NCBI GenBank assembly: GCA_001931535.1
Contig: CP016211.1
Coordinates: 6,059,573 to 6,123,572 of the forward strand
Source: Minicystis rosea
Lineage (GTDB): Bacteria; Myxococcota_A; Polyangia; Polyangiales; Polyangiaceae
Length of the DNA: 64,000 bases
Direction: 5' to 3'
Part shown: positions 56,972 to 64,000 of the stretch, in pieces
Layout: every line of letters begins with the position of its first letter
How positions within the stretch are numbered: the first letter of the stretch is position 1
Position numbers and translations under genes: made by a program
Notes under the pieces: model-generated
The model's input: the letters and a program-made list of their open reading frames with translations, nothing else
Databases searched by the model: none
Told to the model about the DNA's origin: nothing

Positions 56972-59082
56972 ATGTCGAAACACCGTATTCATCAAGCCCG
57001 TTCGCTCTGGGATCCGGCCATTTTGAAGCCCGCGGTCGGCGATGCCGTGAAGAAGCTCGATCCGCGGGTGATGGCGAAGAACCCGGTCATGTTCGTGGTC
57101 TTCGTCGGCAGCATCCTCGTCACGGTGCTCGTGCTCCACGACGGAGTCCGCGGCACGGCGGTCGATCTCAAGCTCAACGTGCAGCTCGTCTTGTGGCTGT
57201 GGTTCACCGTGCTCTTCGCCAACTTCGCCGAGGCCATGGCCGAAGGCCGCGGCAAGGCGCAGGCGGCCACGCTGCGGAAGATGCGCACCACCACCATGGC
57301 CACGCGCATCCGCGGCGCGGGCGAGGCCACGCCGCTCGCCGCCGGCAAGCCGAGCGCGACCTTCGCGGAGATCCCCGCCACCGAGCTCCGGCGCGGTGAC
57401 GTGGTCCTCGTGACGGCGGGTCAGCTCATCCCCGCGGACGGCGAGATCCTCGAAGGCATCGCCTCCGTCGACGAGAGCGCCATCACCGGCGAGAGCGCGC
57501 CCGTGGTGCGCGAGGCCGGCGGCGATCGCAGCGCGGTGACCGGCGGTACGCGCGTGCTCTCCGATTGGATCAAGGTCGAGATCGCCCAAGATCCCGGGGG
57601 CGGATTCATCGATCGCATGATCGCGCTCGTCGAAGGATCGGAGCGGCAGAAGACGCCCAACGAGATCGCGCTCACCATCCTCCTCGCGGCGCTGACGCTC
57701 ATCTTCTTGGTCGCCACCGCGACGCTCGAGCCGCTCGCGCGCTTCTTCGGCGGCTCCTTGGGCGTGAGCGCGCTGGTGGCGCTGCTCGTGTGCTTGATCC
57801 CCACCACCATCGGCGGCCTGCTCTCCGCCATCGGCATCGCCGGCATGGATCGGCTGGTGCAGCACAACGTGCTCGCGACCTCGGGCCGCGCCGTCGAGGC
57901 CGCAGGCGACATCGACGTGCTCATGCTCGACAAGACCGGCACCATCACCTACGGCAATCGGCAGGCGCATCAATTCCTCCCCGTGAAAGGCGTCGACGAG
58001 CGCACGCTGGCCGATCGCGCCGTGCTCGCGTCGATTCCGGACGAGACGCCCGAGGGCAAGAGCATCGTCACGCTCGGCGAGGGCCTGGGCGCGACACCCG
58101 CGCTCCCCGAAGGCGCCACGTTCGTGCCTTTCACCGCGAAGACACGCATGAGCGGGATCGACGCCGGCTCGCTGTCGTTGCGCAAGGGCGCGAGCGACGC
58201 GGTGATCAAGCACGTGGAGTCGCTCGGTGGCCGGGTGCCCGACGATCTCAAAGGCATCGTCGCGAGCATCGCCGGCGCCGGCGGGACACCGCTCGTCGTG
58301 GCGGAAGGCGCCGCCATCCTCGGGTCATCTATCTCAAGGACACGGTGAAGCCGGGCATGCGCGATCGCTTCGCGCGGCTCCGCGCCATGGGGATCAAGAC
58401 GGTGATGATCACCGGCGACAATCCCCTCACCGCCCGCACGATCGCCGAGGAGGCCGGCGTCGACGACTTCCTCGCCGAGGCCACGCCCGAGGCCAAGCTC
58501 GCCTACATCCACAAGATGCAGGAGGGGGGCCGCCTCGTGGCCATGACCGGCGACGGCACCAACGACGCGCCGGCCCTGGCCCGCGCCGACGTGGGCGTGG
58601 CCATGAACACCGGCACGCAGGCCGCGAAAGAGGCCGGGAACATGGTCGATCTCGACTCCGACCCGACCAAGCTCATCGAGGTGGTGGAGATCGGCAAACA
58701 GCTCCTCATGACCCGCGGCGCCCTCACCACGTTCTCGATTGCCAACGACGTCGCCAAATACTTCTCCATCCTGCCCGCCATCTTCACCGGCCTCACCGCC
58801 TTCCAGGTGGCGAGCCGCGGGCCGCAGGGCTCGGCGTTCTGGGCGCTCAACGTGATGAAGCTCGGCAGCCCCGCGAGCGCGATCCTCTCCGCGGTCATCT
58901 TCAATGCGCTGGTGATCGTCGCGCTCATTCCGCTGGCGCTCCGGGGCGTCACCTACCGGCCGCTCGGCGCGGCCGCGCTCCTCCGCCGCAACCTGCTCGT
59001 GTACGGCGCGGGCGGCGTGGTCGTGCCGTTCGCGGCCATCAAGGCCATCGATCTCATCCTCAACGCGCTGCACCTCGCGTGA
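56972..59082 (+). CDS. kdpB: KdpB, P-type ATPase catalytic subunit (frameshifted near 58323)
   Basis: P-type ATPase that drives K+ uptake. All signatures are present: TGES (ITGESAPV) near residue 172, the phosphorylated Asp in MLDKTGTITYGN near 317, and the hinge MTGDGTNDAPALARADV. The frame breaks at the GGG run 58322-58324: the first frame ends AAILGSSISRTR with a stop at 58348, the next frame continues VIYLKDTVKPGMRDRF, the normal KdpB sequence. One more G gives ILG-VIYLKD and a 703-residue protein, the expected length. Starts 34 bases after kdpA and ends 14 bases before kdpC. Confidence 0.92.
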
Positions 59083-59096
59083 TTGGGAGCGTCGTC

Positions 59097-59731
59097 ATGA
59101 AGATCCTCCGTCCCTGTCTGGTCGTGACCGCATTTCTCATCGTGCTCGCGTGCCTCTTCTATCCGGCGTTGGTCACCGCCGGTGCCCGGACGCTCTTCGC
59201 CCATCGCGCCCTAGGCAGCTTGATCGAGCGGAACGGCAAGGTCGTCGGCTCCGAGCTCATCGGGCAGACGTTCGACCGGCCCATGGAGCACCTCGAATAC
59301 TTCTGGGGCCGGCCGTCGGCGGCCAGTGTCGATGGCAGCACCGGCGTGGTGGTGTCGAGTGGGAGCAATTACGGCCCGCGGAACACCGCGCTCGCGGACG
59401 AGGTGAAGACCCGTATCGACATGCTTCGCACGACCGGCGTCACCGGATCGATTCCGATCGATCTGGTGACCAAGAGCGGGAGCGGGCTCGATCCGCACAT
59501 CTCGGTGGCCGCCGCCGAGATCCAGGTTCCGCGCGTGGCCAAGGCGCGGGCCTCGGCGAGGACGAGGTGCGGGCCTTGGTCCGTGCGCGCACCGAAGAGC
59601 CCAGCTTGGGTTTCATGGGTGAGCCGCGCGTCAACGTGCTCGGGGTGAACCTCGATCTGGACGCGAAGAAGCCCGTCCCGCCCGTGGTCTCGCCGGACGC
59701 TCCGAAGTTCGCTCCCAAGGCCAGTCCCTAA
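59097..59731 (+). CDS. kdpC: KdpC, Kdp complex subunit (frameshifted near 59549)
   Basis: One N-terminal transmembrane helix (CLVVTAFLIVLACLFYPALV) and the periplasmic domain with FWGRPSA, SSGSNYGPRN and the conserved LDPHISVAAA near residue 130. After AEIQVPRVAKAR the frame shifts: the continuation GLGEDEVRALVRART...FMGEPRVNVLGVNLDLD, typical of KdpC, is in the next frame. Adding one G to the GGG run at 59548-59550 restores 211 residues. The C-terminus is about 20 residues longer than in E. coli, ending in a Pro/Lys-rich tail. KdpC stabilises the KdpAB complex and aids ATP binding. Confidence 0.9.
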
Positions 59732-59756
59732 AGCCGATTCCGCACATCGTCCCCAA

Positions 59757-59786
59757 GAACGCCGCCCGCATTGCGAGGCGGCGTTC
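59757..59786 (+). terminator. Terminator after kdpC
   Basis: GAACGCCGCC (59757-59766) pairs perfectly with GGCGGCGTTC (59777-59786) with a 10-base loop, followed by GCCATTTC, 25 bases after the kdpC stop. It closes the kdp operon. Confidence 0.7.
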
Positions 59787-60064
59787 GCCATTTCAGGCAC
59801 CGCGCGAGACGAGGCCCGAGCGCTCGATATCGCATGATGGCGAGCGCCCGAACGTGCGCGCTTGCATGATGCTCGCCGGCATGTGGGGCGACAATACCGT
59901 GGTCCCCACGTGGCCCATTGCGTGCTTATGGGCGAGCACAGCCTTGCGTCGCGGCGCATCTCACCGCGGCCCCAAGACAACGCATCACGCCTCGTTCTCC
60001 GCGGCGCAGTCCGGCCATGACCGAGCGGCGCCGCGGGTGAGTCGATTGAGAAGGATCTCCCACC

Positions 60065-61600
60065 ATGTTCGCACGCTCGTCCATCGCATCGTTGGGCGCT
60101 CTCGGTCTCTCGCTCTTCGTCCCGGCGCTCGCGCTCGCGCAGACCGCGCCGCCCGCCGACGCCCCTCCTCCGCCGGCACCGGGCGTCGATCCCGAGCTGG
60201 TCCGGCGCATGGAGAAGCGCATCGCCGATCTCGAAGCGCGCGCCCAGGTCGCCGAGAAGAAGGCCGAAGCCCGCAAGGTCGAAGAGGACAAGAAGGCCGC
60301 CGAAGAGAAGAAGGCCGCCGAAGCCACGCAGCCCGCGGTGGCCGCGCCGTTCGCGTTCGGTGATCTCTCGTGGGCGCCGGGCAACAAGGCACCGAGCGAG
60401 AGCCCGCTCAAATGGGGGCCTTTCACCGGAGAGCTCCGGGTCGACACCGTCTATCACTACAGCTTCAATCAACCCAAGGACAACACCATCTCGGGATCGA
60501 GCGAGGTGTTCCGGCACAACGAGGTGCAGCTCACGCAGCTCGGGATCGGCGGCGACTTTTATTACAAGGGGGTGCAAGCCCGGCTGATGACCCAGTTCGG
60601 GATGTACTCGACCACGACCCCGCGCAACGACGCGAGCCCCGGCCGCGGCCAATGGCAGCTCGACAATGCCCTCCGGTACATCTCCGAGGCCTACGGCGGC
60701 TACCACTTCGACGTGCTGAACGGCATCAACATCCAGGCCGGCATCTTCATGTCGTACGTGGGGCTCTGGAGCTATTACAACTTCGACAACTGGACGTATC
60801 AGCCTTCGTACGTGTCCTCGAACACGCCCTGGTTCTTCAACGGGGTGCGTGCCCAAATCTTCGTGAGCGATAGGCTGAAACTCGAGCCGTGGCTCGTCAA
60901 TGGCTGGCAGGCCTATGGCAAGTTCAACCAAGCGCCGGGCGTCGGCCTGCAGATCAAGTGGGCGCCGAACGATGCGGTCATGCTCGTCGGCAACCAATAC
61001 TTCGGCACGGACACGCTCGGCGTCCCGGGTCGCAAGCGCCTTCACACCGACGACAGCGTGATGGTGCGGTATCACAACAACCCGGGAGGCGCCTTCAGCA
61101 AGGCGGCCGCTTCGCTCACGATCGACGCCGGGTGCGAGTTCGGCGACGGGGTGCCGGAGAACGGCGTCCCCGCGGTGGACTGCAAATCGCAATACTTCCT
61201 CGGGTTCATGGCCTATACGCGGCTCTGGTTCGCCGGAGACAAGCTGGCGACCACCATCGGCGGCGGCGCCATCACGAACCCCGGTCGCTATCTGGTGCTC
61301 ATCCCGCCCATCAATGGAGCCACGGCCTACTCGGGGACTCCCTATTTCACGGCCAATCCGAAGGACCCGTACAAGGCGTGGGACATGCAGGTGGCGGCCG
61401 ATTACATGCCTCGGGAGTTCGTGACGTTCCGGCTCGAATTCAACCATCGCGCGGCGAACGTGCCCTATTTCTCGGGCCCGGGCGGGGTGACGCCGCCCGG
61501 TGGCAATCAGGGGACGCCGGGCTCGCTCGTGCCGGGGTGGAAACCGGATCTCGTGAAGGACGAGAATCGGTTGACGGTGGCGATGATGGTTCGTTTGTAG
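60065..61600 (+). CDS. Outer-membrane beta-barrel porin (BBP2/OmpL-like)
   Basis: 511 residues; AGAAGGA upstream of the ATG at 60065. A signal peptide (GLSLFVPALALAQ) is followed by a Pro-rich stretch and a charged coiled-coil (EKRIADLEARAQVAEKK then Lys/Glu/Ala repeats), which may reach through the periplasm or trimerise. The rest shows alternating-hydrophobic beta strands (GELRVDTVYHYSF, GIGGDFYYKGVQARLMTQFGM, YISEAYGGYHFDVLNGIN) and ends in a strand with a C-terminal aromatic-type close (LTVAMMVRL), features of putative porin-2 family barrels. The gene follows the kdp terminator by 278 bases and may help K+ or counter-ions cross the outer membrane; that link rests on position only. Confidence 0.75.
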   Translation: MFARSSIASLGALGLSLFVPALALAQTAPPADAPPPPAPGVDPELVRRMEKRIADLEARAQVAEKKAEARKVEEDKKAAEEKKAAEATQPAVAAPFAFGDLSWAPGNKAPSESPLKWGPFTGELRVDTVYHYSFNQPKDNTISGSSEVFRHNEVQLTQLGIGGDFYYKGVQARLMTQFGMYSTTTPRNDASPGRGQWQLDNALRYISEAYGGYHFDVLNGINIQAGIFMSYVGLWSYYNFDNWTYQPSYVSSNTPWFFNGVRAQIFVSDRLKLEPWLVNGWQAYGKFNQAPGVGLQIKWAPNDAVMLVGNQYFGTDTLGVPGRKRLHTDDSVMVRYHNNPGGAFSKAAASLTIDAGCEFGDGVPENGVPAVDCKSQYFLGFMAYTRLWFAGDKLATTIGGGAITNPGRYLVLIPPINGATAYSGTPYFTANPKDPYKAWDMQVAADYMPREFVTFRLEFNHRAANVPYFSGPGGVTPPGGNQGTPGSLVPGWKPDLVKDENRLTVAMMVRL

Positions 61601-61620
61601 CAACGGCCTTAGGGGATCGA

Positions 61621-61644
61621 GCTTCGTGCAAGCGTGCACGAAGC
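61621..61644 (+). terminator. Hairpin after porin gene
   Basis: GCTTCGTGCA and TGCACGAAGC form a perfect 10-bp stem with an AGCG loop, 21 bases after the porin stop. No T run follows. Confidence 0.5.
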
Positions 61645-61740
61645 ACGATTCCAAGTTGGGCAACCTGCCCGGCGGCGGGCGCGAAGATCGCGCAAACCAC
61701 GGTGCTTTTCGCTGGCACTCTTCATGCGATTGGCCCGGGC

Positions 61741-62478
61741 ATGAACAGCCCGGACTGGCTCCTGATGGTGAATCGCGATGGGGTCGTCGAAGCGGTCGAC
61801 GGCGGCGCGCCCCTGCGGTGGATCTTCCGGCGGGTGGAGGCGTGCGATGGCCTGCCCGAAGGCGTGTTGCGCGCGGCGCGCGGGCTCGTGCGCGGGCTGG
61901 CGGAGCCGCGCGCGGGCACGCTGATCAAGCGGGTGTGCGTGCCGGCGGAGGGCCCCGGCGCGCCGTCGTTCACGCTGCTCGCGGTGGAGGCGATCCTGCT
62001 CCGGCCGTCCGAGATCGAGGTGGTGCCGTTCGTGCGACGCGCGCTCGATCCGCTCGCGCAACAGGCGCTGGCCGCGGCGGTCACGCTCCGCGTCGAGGCC
62101 ACCGCGGACACGCCGATGCAGGCGGCCATCGACGCGCCCAAGATCGCCTGGGCCGTGACCGCGCTGGTGGGCAACGCGCTCCGCTACGTGCGCCGCGGGA
62201 ACGCGCGCATGCCCGGCGGGCACATCGGCGTGCGGCTCGGCCACAGCGCGGGGCGGCGCATGATCAGCATCACCGTCGAGGACGACGGCCCCGGCATGCC
62301 CGCCGACGTTCAAGCGCGGCTGCTCGGGCCGAGCGAAGAGGGCGACGCCACCGGCGTGTCGCTGCGGCTCGTGCACGAGGTCGTGGCCGCGCACGGCGGC
62401 GGGATGGTGATCAAGAGCAGCAGCGCGCCCGACGATCGCGGGACCACGATCACTCTGTGGCTGCCGGTCCGGGGCTAG
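61741..62478 (+). CDS. HATPase-domain protein with PAS-like N-terminus, no dimerisation His
   Basis: 245 residues from the ATG at 61741. Residues 1-90 resemble the second half of a PAS domain (DWLLMVNRDGVVEAVDG at the start, FTLLAVEAILL at the end). The C-terminal 130 residues are a histidine-kinase-type ATPase fold: ALVGNALRYV in place of the N box, EDDGPGMP as G1, and GVSLRLVHEVVAAHGGGMV as G2. The usual dimerisation helix with a phospho-acceptor His is missing: between the two domains only VPFVRRALDPLAQQAL remains. It could be an ATPase-domain partner, an anti-sigma-like kinase or a degenerate sensor. It overlaps the convergent sigma factor gene by 29 bases. Confidence 0.7.
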   Translation: MNSPDWLLMVNRDGVVEAVDGGAPLRWIFRRVEACDGLPEGVLRAARGLVRGLAEPRAGTLIKRVCVPAEGPGAPSFTLLAVEAILLRPSEIEVVPFVRRALDPLAQQALAAAVTLRVEATADTPMQAAIDAPKIAWAVTALVGNALRYVRRGNARMPGGHIGVRLGHSAGRRMISITVEDDGPGMPADVQARLLGPSEEGDATGVSLRLVHEVVAAHGGGMVIKSSSAPDDRGTTITLWLPVRG

Positions 62479-63394
62479 GATCCGCCGCACGGTGCGCCGT
62501 GATCGACGACGCGATCGTGCGGAGCTTCTCCGGGTTCAGGATCCACAGCACGTCGCCGACGCCGGCGTCCGACGCCGCGACGGTCACGAACGCGTAAGGC
62601 ACGTCGTCGCGGAGCAAGAGCGCGCCGGCGGCGCCGTTCGCGACGACCGGCACCACCGTCGCCCCCGCCCAGAAGTCCGCTGGGAACGACGCGGTGAACT
62701 TGGCGACGCGGGCGCGTCCGGACACCGGCACCGGCGCGGCACGCGGGACGCCGCCGCCGTCCGTGCGAGAGACGACGTCGGCGGCGAGGAGCGCTTCGAG
62801 CGAGGCGACGTCTCCCCGCTGCGCGGCGGCGATGAAGCCGTGGAGGAGGCGGCGCTGCTCGGCGGCGCTGACGGACGTCCTGCGCTCGTCGGCGACGTGC
62901 TTGCGCGCGCGCACGACGAGCTGCCGCACATGCTCTTCCGTGAGGTCGAGGATGCTCGCGATCTGCGCGTGCGGATAGTCGAACGCCTCGCGCAGCACGT
63001 ACGCCGCGCGCTCGGTCGGCGAGAGCCGCTCGAGGAGGAGCAGGACCGCGAGCTCCAGCGCCTCGCTCTTCGCGGCGCCGAGCTCGGGATCGTCGCTCGT
63101 GTCGACCGGCTCCGGCAGCCAGAGCCCGACGTAGGCCTCGCGGCGCGCGCGCGCGGACGTGACGACGTTGATCGCGAGGCGCGTCGTCGTGGCCACGAGG
63201 AATCCGGTCGCGTCGTCGATCGCGGCGCGGTCGGTGCCCTGCCAGCGCAGCCACACGTCTTGAACCAAGTCCTCGGCCTCGGCCGCGCTCCCGAGCATCC
63301 GGTACGCGATTCCGAAGAGACGTCCCCGCAGGGTGTCGAAGACGACCGTGGGTTCTCGAGATGCGGAGCTTTCCGCGGGCGTGAGCGCCGGCAT
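62450..63394 (-). CDS. ECF41-family RNA polymerase sigma factor
   Basis: 314 residues, longer than ordinary ECF sigma factors. Region 2 (LFGIAYRMLGSAAEAEDLVQ) and region 4 (LSPTERAAYVLREAFDYPHA with the EEHVRQLVVRARKHV recognition helix) flank the WLPEP linker motif. The C-terminal SnoaL-like extension carries DGGG and NPEKL, close to the DGGGR and NPDKL motifs known for ECF41. In that family the extension works as a built-in regulator in place of a separate anti-sigma factor, and the target gene is an adjacent carboxymuconolactone decarboxylase, oxidoreductase or epimerase. Here the gene divergent to it (63555) is such an NAD(P)-binding gene. The start at 63394 opens with MPALTPAESS. Confidence 0.9.
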   Translation of the reverse strand: MPALTPAESSASREPTVVFDTLRGRLFGIAYRMLGSAAEAEDLVQDVWLRWQGTDRAAIDDATGFLVATTTRLAINVVTSARARREAYVGLWLPEPVDTSDDPELGAAKSEALELAVLLLLERLSPTERAAYVLREAFDYPHAQIASILDLTEEHVRQLVVRARKHVADERRTSVSAAEQRRLLHGFIAAAQRGDVASLEALLAADVVSRTDGGGVPRAAPVPVSGRARVAKFTASFPADFWAGATVVPVVANGAAGALLLRDDVPYAFVTVAASDAGVGDVLWILNPEKLRTIASSITAHRAADPSPGPAATE

Positions 63395-63470
63395 GGGCGC
63401 TCACCATACCGCTCCGCGAAGGGAGGGTGCGCGGCCCCGCCCGGCCGGCCGGCGATTTTTTTCCGATCGC

Positions 63471-63497
63471 TGTCACGGACGCCTGGGCTGCCCGGTC
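63471..63497 (+). promoter_or_regulatory. Candidate ECF41 promoter of the downstream NAD(P)-binding gene
   Basis: TGTCACG at 63471-63477 matches the ECF41 -35 consensus TGTCACA but for the last base. A CGGTC at 63493-63497, about 15-16 bases further on, resembles the -10 consensus CGTC with one additional G. It lies 58 bases before the ATG at 63555 in the divergent gap. The match is by eye and the G/C run could itself be miscalled. Confidence 0.4.
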
Positions 63498-63554
63498 CTG
63501 GCTCGCGAATGACGGGCACGCCGCGAACGAGCGGGCGCCCGAGAAAGGTCAGTC

Positions 63555-64000
63555 ATGAAGATCGTCGTCATCGGAGGCAGCGGGCTCATCGGTACGAAGC
63601 TCGTGCGGATCCTTCGCGAGCGCGGGCACGAGGCGGTCGCCGCCTCGCCGAGCACGGGCGTGAACATTCTCACCGGCGAGGGCCTCGCAGCGGTGATGAC
63701 GGGCGCAGAGGTCGTCGTCGACGTGGCGAACTCACCGACCTTCGAGACCGAGGCCGCGCGCGCGTTCTTCGAGACCGCGTCGCGCCACATCATCGCGGCG
63801 GAGACGGCGGCCGCGATCCGCCATCACGTCGCGCTGTCCGTCGTCGGCCTCGAGCGCCTCGAGGACATCGGCTACATGCGCGCCAAGCTCGTCCAGGAAG
63901 CGGCCATCAAGGGCTCGAAGATCCCCTACTCGATCGTCCGCGCCACGCAGTTCTTCGAGTTCATCGGCAGCATCGTCGAGGGCGGCGTCGTCGACGGCAA
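63555..64000 (+). CDS. NAD(P)-binding Rossmann protein (NmrA/epimerase type), 5' part
   Basis: The first 148 residues are inside the window; the gene continues past the end. The N-terminus is a Rossmann fold with the dinucleotide loop IVVIGGSGLIGTKLV, then LTGEGLAAVMTGAEVVVDVAN, a conserved VALSVVGLERL strand and the PYSIVRATQFFEF segment typical of NmrA-like and atypical short-chain dehydrogenases. The place of the ECF41 target gene next to the sigma factor fits the E (epimerase/oxidoreductase) of the COE group. AAAGG lies 9 bases upstream of the ATG. Substrate unknown. Confidence 0.85.
   Translation, partial: MKIVVIGGSGLIGTKLVRILRERGHEAVAASPSTGVNILTGEGLAAVMTGAEVVVDVANSPTFETEAARAFFETASRHIIAAETAAAIRHHVALSVVGLERLEDIGYMRAKLVQEAAIKGSKIPYSIVRATQFFEFIGSIVEGGVVDG

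Noticed and set aside
55144..58213. Two long minus-strand open frames across kdpA and kdpB
   Set aside because: Shadows of the Kdp genes.
18485..59550. Programmed ribosomal frameshifting in the five split genes
   Set aside because: The genes are unrelated, the sites have no slippery heptamer followed by a structure that I can see, and all need the same one-base correction in G/C runs, which fits sequencing error.
56972..59731. kdpB and kdpC as true pseudogenes
   Set aside because: Sequence after each break is fully conserved including catalytic motifs, with no other damage. Kept as a minor alternative only.
61741..62478. KdpD
   Set aside because: It has no KdpD sensor or USP domain, no membrane helices and no phospho-acceptor His; only the ATPase domain is shared.

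Overview
The window is high-GC DNA from what is most likely a myxobacterium, probably of the Sorangium/Polyangium side. The case rests on three eukaryote-like Ser/Thr kinases of different architecture, four histidine-kinase-type genes, many lipoproteins, a C-terminal MYXO-CTERM sorting signal on a GH25 lysozyme and an AgmX/PglI-like C-terminal domain. No taxonomic marker gene is present, so this is an inference. I saw no rRNA, tRNA, CRISPR array, insertion sequence or prophage.

Layout. 0-8 kb: the end of an unknown gene, a GT-B glycosyltransferase, a membrane Ser/Thr kinase, a biotin carboxylase (accC), an SCP2 lipid-carrier protein and an alpha-methylacyl-CoA racemase. 8-14 kb: two exported proteins on the minus strand, a 1264-residue TPR/DUF3857/transglutaminase lipoprotein and a GH25 lysozyme with two FW (Nbr1-like) domains. 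14-26.5 kb: a Tat-exported aldo/keto reductase, a PAS hybrid histidine kinase, a Ser/Thr kinase with TPRs, an unknown lipoprotein, a second histidine kinase, a MATE exporter and a third Ser/Thr kinase. 26.5-30.5 kb: a sterol-desaturase-type hydroxylase and an M1 aminopeptidase lipoprotein.

30.6-42.7 kb is a sugar locus: two RbsC-type permeases, two periplasmic binding lipoproteins, one RbsA-type ATPase, a fucose/D-arabinose isomerase family enzyme and an FGGY kinase of the D-ribulokinase type. Together they could take a pentose such as D-arabinose through D-ribulose to D-ribulose 5-phosphate. A YfdX-domain protein and a protein with a histone H1-like Lys/Ala/Pro tail lie inside the locus. 42.8-46.2 kb holds unknown genes and a 21-nt periodic region encoding about 22 heptads. 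46.5-49.4 kb carries phosphonoacetate hydrolase (phnA) and phosphonoacetaldehyde dehydrogenase (phnY). 49.9-54.8 kb: a histidine kinase with a pseudo-receiver, an archaeal/eukaryal-type ProRS and a six-repeat FG-GAP-like exported protein. 55-62.5 kb: the potassium pump operon (a 27-aa leader ORF, kdpF, kdpA, kdpB, kdpC), a terminator, an outer-membrane barrel and an ATPase-domain protein; kdpD and kdpE are not in the window. 62.4-64 kb: an ECF41 sigma factor divergent from an NAD(P)-binding gene, with a candidate ECF41 promoter between them.

Five genes (Ser/Thr kinase-TPR, unknown lipoprotein, M1 aminopeptidase, kdpB, kdpC) are each broken by a frameshift that one extra G or C in a short G/C run would repair. 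This looks like systematic homopolymer undercalling in the assembly. I annotate them as whole genes with the break marked.
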